A stretch of DNA of 12,901 bases from an uncultured Gammaproteobacteria bacterium (GTDB lineage Bacteria > Pseudomonadota > Gammaproteobacteria > Pseudomonadales > Pseudohongiellaceae). Both the position numbers and the translations under genes were made by a program. The stretch lies in NCBI GenBank assembly GCA_903889815.1, contig CAISYX010000261.1, positions 1 through 12,901 on the forward strand, written 5' to 3'. Positions 7,542 through 12,901 of this stretch are shown one piece after another (positions within the stretch are counted from its first letter, which is position 1; every line of letters starts with the position of its first letter). Below the pieces are notes generated by a model that saw nothing but the letters and a program-made list of their open reading frames with translations, was not told the DNA's origin and searched no databases.

Positions 7542-8756
7542 TCAGAATTCCGCGCGGGACAGGAAGCGCTCGATCTTGCCGATGGCCTGCGTCAGCACAT
7601 CAGCGTTGGGCAGAAACACAATGCGGAAATGCTGCGTGTCCGTGACATTGAAGGCGCTGCCCTGGACCAGCAGTATCTTCTCCTTCTCCAGCAGATCGAA
7701 CACGAACTTCGCATCGTCCTTCACCGGATACATCTGCGGGTCGAGCTTCGGAAACATGTAGATCGCGCCCTTGGGCTTCACGCAGCTCACACCGGGAATC
7801 GAGGTGATCAGGTTCCATGCCAGATCACGCTGCTCGCGCAGTCTTCCCCCAGGCAGAATCAATTCGTTGATGCTCTGGTAACCGCCCAGCGCGGTCTGCA
7901 CCGCAAACTGCGCCGGCACGTTGGCGCACAGCCGCATGTTCGACAGGATCTCCAGGCCTTCTATGTAGTTCTGCGCCTTGTCCTTGGCGCCGCTCAGAAT
8001 CATCCAGCCGGAACGGAACCCCGCCAGACGATACGCTTTGGAAAGCCCGTTGAAGGTAATGAAGAACAGGTCGTCGCACAGCGATGCGATCGGAATGTGT
8101 TTCGCATCGTCGTAGAGAATCTTGCTGTAGATTTCGTCAGAGAACACCACCAGCTTGTGTTTGCGCGCCACGCGGATGAGGTCTTCCAGAATATCCTTGC
8201 TGTACACCGCTCCGGTGGGGTTGTTCGGGTTGATGATCACGATGGCCTTGGTGTTGGCCGTGATCTTCTTTTCAATGTCCTTGATGTCGGGGAACCAGTC
8301 GGCCGCTTCGTCGCACACATAGTGCACCGGCGTGCCGCCTGCAAGACTGACGGCGGCGGTCCAAAGCGGATAGTCCGGGGCAGGGATGAGCACTTCGTCG
8401 CCGTTGTTGAGAAGCGCCTGCATGGCCATGACAATCAGCTCGCTGACGCCGTTGCCCAGATAGATGTCATTGATGTCGACACCCTTGATCTGCAGTTGCT
8501 GGCATTCCTGCATGATGGCCTTGCGGGCCGAGAACAAGCCTTTGGAATCGCTGTAGCCCTGGGCATTGGAGAGATTGCGGATGACGTCCTGAATGATCTC
8601 GTCGGGTGCCTCAAAGCCAAAGGGCGCCGGGTTGCCGATGTTGAGCTTGAGGATGCGATGGCCTTCTTCTTCGAGGCGCTTGGCTTCCACCAGTGCCGGA
8701 CCACGGATGTCGTAACAGACCTTGTTCAGCTTGTCGGACTGCCTGATCTTCTTCAT
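7542..8756 (-). CDS. alaA: Alanine aminotransferase AlaA (PLP-dependent, class I)
   Basis: AlaA makes alanine from pyruvate with glutamate as amino donor. The 404-residue product matches E. coli AlaA (405) along its whole length. Features include CYDIRGP near the start, KLNIGNPAPFGF (37-48), GNGVSELI (101-108), PAPDYPLW (125-132), NPNNPTG (176-182), SDEIY with D207, and the PLP lysine K240 in FNGLSKAYRLAGFRSGW. ANVPAQFAVQTALGGYQS and the late substrate-binding arginine in HFRIVFLP are also present. ATG 8756 is the only start that fits homology (MKKIRQSDKLNKV). Its ribosome site is weak (an AGAGA about 12 nt upstream), so initiation may be inefficient or leader-dependent. The gene converges with pdxB and diverges from msrB. 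Function by family is secure. Confidence 0.95.
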   Translation of the reverse strand: MKKIRQSDKLNKVCYDIRGPALVEAKRLEEEGHRILKLNIGNPAPFGFEAPDEIIQDVIRNLSNAQGYSDSKGLFSARKAIMQECQQLQIKGVDINDIYLGNGVSELIVMAMQALLNNGDEVLIPAPDYPLWTAAVSLAGGTPVHYVCDEAADWFPDIKDIEKKITANTKAIVIINPNNPTGAVYSKDILEDLIRVARKHKLVVFSDEIYSKILYDDAKHIPIASLCDDLFFITFNGLSKAYRLAGFRSGWMILSGAKDKAQNYIEGLEILSNMRLCANVPAQFAVQTALGGYQSINELILPGGRLREQRDLAWNLITSIPGVSCVKPKGAIYMFPKLDPQMYPVKDDAKFVFDLLEKEKILLVQGSAFNVTDTQHFRIVFLPNADVLTQAIGKIERFLSRAEF

Positions 8757-8782
8757 AGCGATGAGTCTCTGCCTTCACGGAC

Positions 8783-8794
8783 CACCCCGGGGTG
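8783..8794. repeat. Perfect 12-bp palindrome in the alaA leader
   Basis: CACCCCGGGGTG reads the same on both strands, about 27 bp upstream of the alaA start. It could be an operator. As RNA it could only form a four-base-pair stem with a CCGG loop. GC-rich perfect palindromes of this size also arise by chance, so no regulator is proposed. Confidence 0.3.
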
Positions 8795-8848
8795 ATCTGT
8801 GCGTGTGGATTGCGCCGTGTGCCTTGTGCAGCGGGCGTCAGGGCGGCT

Positions 8849-8854
8849 ATTGTA
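8849..8854 (-). promoter_or_regulatory. Possible -10 box for alaA
   Basis: On the minus strand TACAAT (5 of 6 matches to TATAAT) lies about 93 bp upstream of the alaA start. No good -35 hexamer is found at 15-18 bp spacing. If used, it gives a leader of about 85 nt that contains the 12-bp palindrome at 8783-8794. Confidence 0.33.
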
Positions 8855-8870
8855 AACTCCTGCAGCAAAA

Positions 8871-8898
8871 TTGACAGAGCACATAGTGTGCTGTTTTT
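8871..8898 (+). promoter_or_regulatory. TTGACA box followed by a hairpin and T-run upstream of msrB
   Basis: A consensus -35 hexamer TTGACA (8871-8876) is followed at once by the inverted repeat AGCACA-TAG-TGTGCT (8878-8892). The flanking bases ACAG and GT extend the symmetry with a two-base bulge, and a T5 run ends it (8894-8898). No acceptable -10 hexamer lies 15-19 bp after TTGACA. The element can be read as an operator overlapping a promoter, or as an intrinsic-terminator-like hairpin 27 nt before the msrB start codon that could attenuate msrB transcription. The sequence alone does not decide between these. Confidence 0.33.
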
Positions 8899-8924
8899 GC
8901 GCGTACAGCAGAGAGGCTAAGGGC

Positions 8925-9329
8925 ATGAAGGACATCGAAGTAAGGATCAGGAACGACGAGGAGCTGCGTGAACGTCTGGGTGAAGAGGGCTTTCGCATCG
9001 TGCGTCAGAAGGGCACGGAGCGTGCTTTCACCGGGCGCTACTGGAACAGCAAGACGCCGGGGCTTTACCGCTGCTCCGTGTGCTCGAACCCCCTGTTTGC
9101 ATCAGACACCAAGTATGATTCCGGAAGCGGCTGGCCCAGTTACTGGCAGCCGGTGGCACCGGGGCATGTCAAAGAGGAAGTTGACCGCAGTCACGGCATG
9201 CTGCGCACGGAAGTGTTGTGTGCCCATTGCCAGGCGCATCTGGGCCACGTGTTTCCCGATGGGCCAGCGCCCACCGGCTTGCGCTACTGCATCAATTCGG
9301 CGTCGCTGGAGCTGGATGCTGATATTTGA
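8925..9329 (+). CDS. msrB: Peptide-methionine (R)-S-oxide reductase MsrB
   Basis: MsrB reduces methionine-R-sulfoxide in oxidised proteins. The 134-residue product (137 in E. coli) has the zinc-binding cysteine pairs C50/C53 (CSVC) and C99/C102 (CAHC). The fold signature TKYDSGSGWPSYWQPV is present, as is HLGHVFPDGPAPTGLRYCINSAS with the catalytic Cys122. At position 68 there is Ser where E. coli MsrB has the resolving Cys (SGCGWPS). No spare cysteine is left outside the zinc site, so the enzyme is a one-Cys type and needs a different recycling route. ATG 8925 is chosen because homology begins near it and GAGAGG precedes it. It diverges from alaA and converges on the long repeat gene. Confidence 0.95.
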   Translation: MKDIEVRIRNDEELRERLGEEGFRIVRQKGTERAFTGRYWNSKTPGLYRCSVCSNPLFASDTKYDSGSGWPSYWQPVAPGHVKEEVDRSHGMLRTEVLCAHCQAHLGHVFPDGPAPTGLRYCINSASLELDADI

Positions 9330-9351
9330 TGCTCCAGTGCGGCTGAGCATC
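9328..9351. terminator. Hairpin between msrB and the converging repeat gene (weak terminator candidate)
   Basis: GATGCTC (9328-9334) and GAGCATC (9345-9351) form a 7-bp stem with a 10-nt loop, starting within the msrB stop codon. Neither strand has a T-run after the stem, so it is at best an imperfect bidirectional terminator or a 3'-end stabilising hairpin. It occupies most of the 32-bp gap between the two convergent genes. Confidence 0.3.
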
Positions 9352-9361
9352 GCTGCCTGAA

Positions 9362-12300
9362 TCAGCAGCCGGTAATTTCGAAATCCTTCTGCAGTGTAAA
9401 GACACCCTGGACTGAATTCTGAATGATCGGCGCGGAGTCGCGCAGGTCGAATGCGCCTACAAATCCGCTGCCACTGGCACCCGTGAACGCGCCGCCGAGA
9501 TTCGCCGATCCTGGACCTACCAATGGGATATTGGCGCTCGTGCCGACATTCGTAATAGTCAGACTGCCGGTTTTTGGTGTCAAAATCACATTGCCGTTGG
9601 CCAGAGTGCCATCGAACTCAAGGCGCCATTTCTGCGCGACTGTGCCTGAGATCACCTCGAGGTTACCGTTGGTGATGGACCCATCTTCAAAGTCAATATT
9701 GAAGCGGGCATTGACATCACTGAAGGTGCCTGCCGAAGACCCGGTCCCGTAGCCGGCGCCATCAGACAAGCCGTATCGCCACGCTCCCTGCAGCTGGTTG
9801 ATTACAAACTCCGGAGTCAACTGCAAGCCGTCAAACAGGTTGTTTGCGTCTGTCTCAATAGCTCCACTGAGATTGGCGATGGTCGAGTTGTTCCAGTCTC
9901 CCCAATCAACTGTCAGGTCTTCCTTGCCCACTGCCAGCGTTCCGGAAACGTGTTCGCCAGCGCCGGACGCATGAACATTCTTGAACGCAAATGACAGGAC
10001 TGCCTGGTTTCCTGTGTTGATGAACATGCCTGCCATGTTGCCGGCAAAGCTGTAGTTGGGGTTGTATTCGGAAGTGCCGGCATTGCCAATGGTCAGTGCC
10101 AGGTAAGGGCCGAAGCCAATGAACTTGCTGCGCGCCTGGCCGGTGAAATCCACGTTCCAGGTAACCCCATTCTCAACGCGAATGTTGCCATTGCTGATCG
10201 TGCCAGTGCCCATGTCCACCGTGAATCCGAAATCCTTGACATCGCTCTTCTCCAGCGCGCCTGGCGTGGAGCCACCGCCTTGTACGGCAATCACGTTTGA
10301 GTAGGCTGCGTATTTGCCCGCCAGCGATGCCGGGGCACTTGGCGTGGCGATGAACCAGTACGCGTCCTGCTCCAGACCTGTCTCGGTGGGATTGGTGGGA
10401 TTAAAGGAGATGCGACGGATCGGTGCGCTACTGGAACCCAGCCATTTGCCCCAGGTCAGCGTCCCGTCATCGTCCAAGACGTCTTCGTTGACAGTCTGGT
10501 TGTTGGAGTTGCGTCGCAAAATGTTTATGGGCACGTCCTTGTGAAACGCCGCAGAGCTGTGCCAATTACTGTCTTCCAGAGATACATCAGCGAGCGCATA
10601 GTTGTTGGAATTTGCCGACTGCAGCATGCGGCCACCGCGCAAAAGGTAGTTGGCACCTGAGCTTGCCAGCATACCGTATTGATCATCATTGAGGCCGTTG
10701 ATCTCCTCGCCAGTCAGGTAAGTTGACTGGCCCATCAGGAAGGCGGCAGTGACGTTCCGCGAGGGGTTGTTCGTGACATACATGTTCACGCCACCGATGT
10801 AGTGCTGGGCCTCAGTGCCAGTGAACGCCCCGAGGATGGTGCCTGACATGGAAAGGCCCAGATTATCGATCCTGGTCTCTACGATATCGAAACCTGTCAG
10901 GACTCCGTGGTGGAAATTGCCCGTGTAAGTGATGTCCCAAACCTCTGAACCATTGTTGCAACTGGAGCCGCCGCCCACGCACAGTGACAACAAGCCGTTG
11001 CTGAGAACGCCCGTTGCAAAATCGATGTCAAAAACCGACTTGATCTCGTGAACAGTGTTGCTGCCGCTGGCGATCATGTGACTGACCAGACCCACCGCGG
11101 TGGCATCCTGGCCGGCATAGGTTCTTTTGACGTTGCCAATAGCAGTCAGATTGGCTGCGCTGGTGGGTTCGAAGTTCGCCCAGATGGCATAGGTTTCCAG
11201 GTTCTCGTACTTGCGATCATCATTGAATTGATCAAACAAGCGGAAATAGGGGTCTTCTCCCGGAGTAGTCGGAGTCGGCTCAGGACTCGGACTCGGCTCA
11301 GGACTCGGACTCGGACTCGGACTCGGACTCGTAGACCATCTGCCCCAGTTGATCCCTGTCAAATTGACGTTGGTGGTGAGATCGGTAATTTGGGCAGTTT
11401 TGCGTTGCAGGATTTTCTCGGGAGAGTCGTCAATGGCGAGTACATCACTGATATCCGAGGCGATGAAATCCTCAGTGGCACCCGCACTGCCGTTGTCGTT
11501 GACAAGGGTCGTTCCATACAAGGCCAGGCGGTCATAATCTCCGCCAGGTTCCTTGCCGCTCAAGAAGAAACCGAACCGACCATCCTCTTCAAAATCGTCG
11601 TACTCTGACGCTGTGTATACGGGCTCCAGGACGATCTTCTCGAAAAGCACAGCACCCTGCAGACGCTGACTGCTCGCCAATCGTCGCAGATCAAAGCCCG
11701 CTGCAAATCCGAGTTCTCCGCTGCCTGTGAAAACTCCTGTAATGCTGCCGTCGAAATCGTATGTGGCGTTGGAACCATGGACGGTGATCACGCCATTCAG
11801 GGGAGTGACAGGCAGTATGGCATTGCTGACTGGTTCAGAATTAGAAAATGTATCTGTCGTCCAGGTTTGCTGGCCGGATGCCGCGATCAGCTTCAACTTG
11901 CCATTGGTGAGGAGGCCGCTGTTCAGATCGATATTGAAACTTCCAGTCACGCTGTCAATACTTGTGTTGCCGCCCGCCAGGAAGTTGCCGACCGTCTCGA
12001 AATAATGTGCGCCTGTGAGTGAAGCAGTCGCCGACGGAATCGCGGATACCACCAGCACATCGCCAACAATCTCGTTGAAAAGCGCGCCATTGCTCAGGTG
12101 GTACTGGTAGTGCAATGGGTATTGAGCGGTACCCTGCCAGCGACCCCACTGCACCTCGAAACCGTTGACGTTGCCAAGGTAGTCTGTTTTTGAGGAATTT
12201 GCCTGACGCAGAACGAAGCCCGGGCTGTTGCTGTAAAGCAGGGGGGGGGAAATACCTTGGGAAAAGTCCGGCGTCTTGCCGATGCTGATTCCTGAATTGC

Positions 12301-12691
12301 TTGTGTTCGGAGCGATGATTGCAAAACCACGTCCGCCAAGCGTTGTGAGCTCGTATGTGGAAATGGCCTGCGGGAGTCGGAAAGCCGTAGTACCGATAAC
12401 GGAATTGCTTGGAGAATCCTCATTGGCAATTTCTTCGAATACCTTGAAACCAGCAACGAAGCCTTCACCAGAGTTGCCCGTCATGAAGCCACTTAGCGTG
12501 CCGCGCAGCGGTCGGCCTGTTGAAAAGTTAAAGAGATTGCCACCTTCCAGGACGCTCGCAGTGATTGTGCCATCGCTGGTAACGATATTCCCGCTGAGTT
12601 GCATGTTTTCCACCCTGCCGTTGGCAAGGTTCATGTTTCCGGAAAAATTAAGGCGCCAGCGCTCCCAGACTTGACCTTCGTAGTTGCACAC
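9362..12691 (-). CDS. Giant repeat protein, downstream open part (tandem beta-rich modules with W-G-x-W motifs; possible surface protein)
   Basis: I do not recognise a named gene. The open frame has about 1109 codons counted from GTG 12691, but that GTG has no ribosome site and lies inside a module. The real gene continues upstream through an in-frame TGA at 12704-12706. The protein is built from modules of about 170-200 residues. Each has F-x-[IV]-D-[LFM]-x-x-G-x-[IL]-[TS]-N-G-x-[LI], then a W and F-x-G, then a G-F-x-x-G-F or G-x-F-T-G segment, then a strand ending the module. Introducing motifs are WGRW (182-185), WGRW (449-452), WGKW (747-750) and WGDW (930-933). Domains of about 90 residues lie before the first three. 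A Ser-Pro/Glu-Pro linker follows the second. The protein ends EITGC with no anchor. The pattern resembles TbpB-like beta-barrels (inference). The DNA is less GC-rich than its neighbours. Confidence 0.7.
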   Translation of the reverse strand: MCNYEGQVWERWRLNFSGNMNLANGRVENMQLSGNIVTSDGTITASVLEGGNLFNFSTGRPLRGTLSGFMTGNSGEGFVAGFKVFEEIANEDSPSNSVIGTTAFRLPQAISTYELTTLGGRGFAIIAPNTSNSGISIGKTPDFSQGISPPLLYSNSPGFVLRQANSSKTDYLGNVNGFEVQWGRWQGTAQYPLHYQYHLSNGALFNEIVGDVLVVSAIPSATASLTGAHYFETVGNFLAGGNTSIDSVTGSFNIDLNSGLLTNGKLKLIAASGQQTWTTDTFSNSEPVSNAILPVTPLNGVITVHGSNATYDFDGSITGVFTGSGELGFAAGFDLRRLASSQRLQGAVLFEKIVLEPVYTASEYDDFEEDGRFGFFLSGKEPGGDYDRLALYGTTLVNDNGSAGATEDFIASDISDVLAIDDSPEKILQRKTAQITDLTTNVNLTGINWGRWSTSPSPSPSPSPEPSPSPEPTPTTPGEDPYFRLFDQFNDDRKYENLETYAIWANFEPTSAANLTAIGNVKRTYAGQDATAVGLVSHMIASGSNTVHEIKSVFDIDFATGVLSNGLLSLCVGGGSSCNNGSEVWDITYTGNFHHGVLTGFDIVETRIDNLGLSMSGTILGAFTGTEAQHYIGGVNMYVTNNPSRNVTAAFLMGQSTYLTGEEINGLNDDQYGMLASSGANYLLRGGRMLQSANSNNYALADVSLEDSNWHSSAAFHKDVPINILRRNSNNQTVNEDVLDDDGTLTWGKWLGSSSAPIRRISFNPTNPTETGLEQDAYWFIATPSAPASLAGKYAAYSNVIAVQGGGSTPGALEKSDVKDFGFTVDMGTGTISNGNIRVENGVTWNVDFTGQARSKFIGFGPYLALTIGNAGTSEYNPNYSFAGNMAGMFINTGNQAVLSFAFKNVHASGAGEHVSGTLAVGKEDLTVDWGDWNNSTIANLSGAIETDANNLFDGLQLTPEFVINQLQGAWRYGLSDGAGYGTGSSAGTFSDVNARFNIDFEDGSITNGNLEVISGTVAQKWRLEFDGTLANGNVILTPKTGSLTITNVGTSANIPLVGPGSANLGGAFTGASGSGFVGAFDLRDSAPIIQNSVQGVFTLQKDFEITGC
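9386..9904 (-). other. Repeat module E (last module) of the giant protein
   Basis: It runs from WGDW at residue 930 to the strand GVFTLQK near 1102. It contains ARFNIDFEDGSITNGNLEV, KWRLEFDG, GGAFTG and GSGFVGAFDLR. It follows module D directly, without the roughly 90-residue intervening domain found before the other modules. It has no cysteine except the final residue of the protein. Confidence 0.6.
9926..10453 (-). other. Repeat module D of the giant protein
   Basis: It runs from WGKW at residue 747 to SGTLAVGKED near 924. It contains GFTVDMGTGTISNGNIRV, TWNVDFTG, FAGNMAGMF and a closing beta strand. No cysteines are present. It is the module that departs most from the G-x-F-T-G pattern. 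Confidence 0.55.
10733..11347 (-). other. Repeat module C of the giant protein, with a cysteine pair
   Basis: It runs from WGRW at residue 449, across the Ser-Pro linker, to TAAFLMGQ near 655. It contains VFDIDFATGVLSNGLLSL followed by C571 and C578 (LCVGGGSSC), EVWDITYTGN, ILGAFTG and YIGGVNMYV. The two cysteines are 7 positions apart and could form a disulfide outside the cytoplasm. Module A has the second of these cysteines and a TGA codon at the place of the first. Confidence 0.6.
11277..11330 (-). repeat. Hexanucleotide tandem repeat coding for a Ser-Pro/Glu-Pro linker
   Basis: Nine 6-bp units lie in tandem, in + strand order GGCTCA, GGACTC x2, GGCTCA, GGACTC x5. On the coding strand they give alternating Ser-Pro and Glu-Pro dipeptides just after the WGRW motif of module C (residues about 454-472). 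A unit of 6 bp keeps the frame, so gain or loss of units would change linker length only. Pro-rich linkers of this kind usually separate extracellular domains. Confidence 0.9.
11633..12151 (-). other. Repeat module B of the giant protein
   Basis: It runs from WGRW at residue 182 to GAVLFEKI near 353. It contains SLTGAHYFE, GSFNIDLNSGLLTNGKLKL, QTWTTDTF, FDGSITGVFTGSGELGFAAGF and LQGAVLFEK. This is the clearest copy of the module and a good query for homologue searches. It has no cysteines. Confidence 0.6.
12241..12249. repeat. Run of nine G (nine C on the coding strand) inside the giant gene
   Basis: A nine-base homopolymer codes for the S-P-P-L step at residues about 148-151. One shifted frame reaches a stop at 12094-12096 and the other at 11955-11957, so a one-base slip would truncate the protein. 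Runs of this kind are mutable by slipped-strand mispairing and are also prone to sequencing error. Confidence 0.9.
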
Positions 12692-12706
12692 ATTGGCGCC
12701 AATTCA
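12692..12706 (-). other. In-frame TGA stop followed by a perfect 12-bp palindrome
   Basis: Reading the minus strand, TGA (12706-12704) interrupts the frame of the giant gene. The next twelve bases, ATTGGCGCCAAT (12703-12692), are a perfect palindrome. Protein similarity to the other modules continues in the same frame on both sides: EGVLNL before the stop, IGANVC then VWERWRLNFSGN after it. So the stop is a single-codon event and not a frameshift. Confidence 0.85.
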
Positions 12707-12901
12707 AAGATTCAACACCCCCTCGGCAATATTGGTTGATGAGGCGTTCAAGTCGACAGAAAAGCTGCCGTTCATTCCCAGTACTGCCGGTCCGGATGCA
12801 CTGCGGTTGGCCAGGAATTGCGGAGACACATTGAAATTCAACGTGCCTTTCATGTCGGCAATCGTCTCGCTGTCAGTCGGCTCGGCGGAGATCAGGATGA
12901 A
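12704..12901 (-). pseudogene. Upstream part of the giant repeat gene, ending in the in-frame TGA (module A; 5' end outside window)
   Basis: This 65-codon stretch is open from the window edge to TGA and is in the same frame as the 1109-codon part downstream. It carries the first half of module A: SAEPTDSETIADMKGTLNF, then GSFSVDLNASSTNIAEGVLNL. These align with GSFNIDLNSGLLTNGKLKL of module B and ARFNIDFEDGSITNGNLEV of module E. The second half of module A (VWERWRLNFSGNMNLANG, GTLSGFMTGNSGEGFVAGF) lies after the stop, reaching about 12422. The gene is therefore either broken by a nonsense mutation, recoded at UGA, or affected by a base-calling error. The N-terminus, which should carry any signal peptide or lipobox, is outside the window. 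I call it a pseudogene fragment provisionally. Confidence 0.6.

Noticed and set aside
7629..8795. Open frame of 388 codons on the plus strand opposite alaA
   Set aside because: It mirrors the AlaA codons; no ribosome site or domain is visible, and AlaA matches its family from end to end.
11277..11330. CRISPR-like array
   Set aside because: The unit is only 6 bp with no spacers; it is an in-frame coding microsatellite.
11048..11608. Plus-strand frame with an Arg-Thr repeat tract
   Set aside because: The R-T repeats are the antisense reading of the Ser-Pro hexamer repeat; the minus frame shows coherent modules on both sides.
12689..12691. GTG 12691 as the true start of the giant protein
   Set aside because: No ribosome site precedes it, it lies within a repeat module, and homologous sequence continues upstream past the TGA in the same frame.

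Overview
The window is a stretch of chromosome that looks gammaproteobacterial. The encoded AlaA, FadB, TtcA, YheU, TusA, PdxB and Bax-like proteins all resemble their Escherichia coli counterparts closely in motifs and length, and PdxB and YheU are mostly gammaproteobacterial families. The genus cannot be named from the sequence; a free-living (perhaps marine) lineage is only a guess. I see no tRNA, rRNA, CRISPR array, insertion sequence or integrase.

Layout. Positions 2-640 (+) hold the 3' part of a Bax-like glucosaminidase, which converges with a secreted NodB-type polysaccharide deacetylase at 644-1690 (-). A 146-bp divergent intergenic region with a good -10 box then launches a tightly packed six-gene run on the + strand (1837-7537): fadB, ttcA, yheU, tusA, a PolA/Xni-type 5'-3' exonuclease and pdxB. 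Junctions are ATGA overlaps or short gaps (8, 30 and 4 nt), so one transcript is likely. It mixes beta-oxidation, tRNA thiolation, DNA processing and vitamin B6 synthesis, and no fadA follows fadB. alaA (7542-8756, -) converges on pdxB with a 4-nt gap. A 168-bp divergent region with two palindromes separates alaA from msrB (8925-9329, +).

The last 3.5 kb (9362-12901, -) is one very long, more AT-rich gene whose 5' end lies outside the window. It encodes a repeat protein built from five beta-rich modules of about 170-200 residues. Four are introduced by a W-G-x-W motif, and three of the module boundaries also carry a less conserved domain of roughly 90 residues. The module pattern recalls the small beta-barrels of transferrin-binding-protein-B-like surface lipoproteins, but that is inference.

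The most striking observation is in this gene. An in-frame TGA (12704-12706) interrupts a module that is otherwise open and recognisable on both sides, and it falls where a sibling module has a cysteine. The gene also carries a run of nine G (on the + strand) and a nine-unit hexamer repeat coding for a Ser-Pro/Glu-Pro linker. It may be a decaying pseudogene, a variable surface-protein locus, a recoded gene, or the site of a sequencing error.
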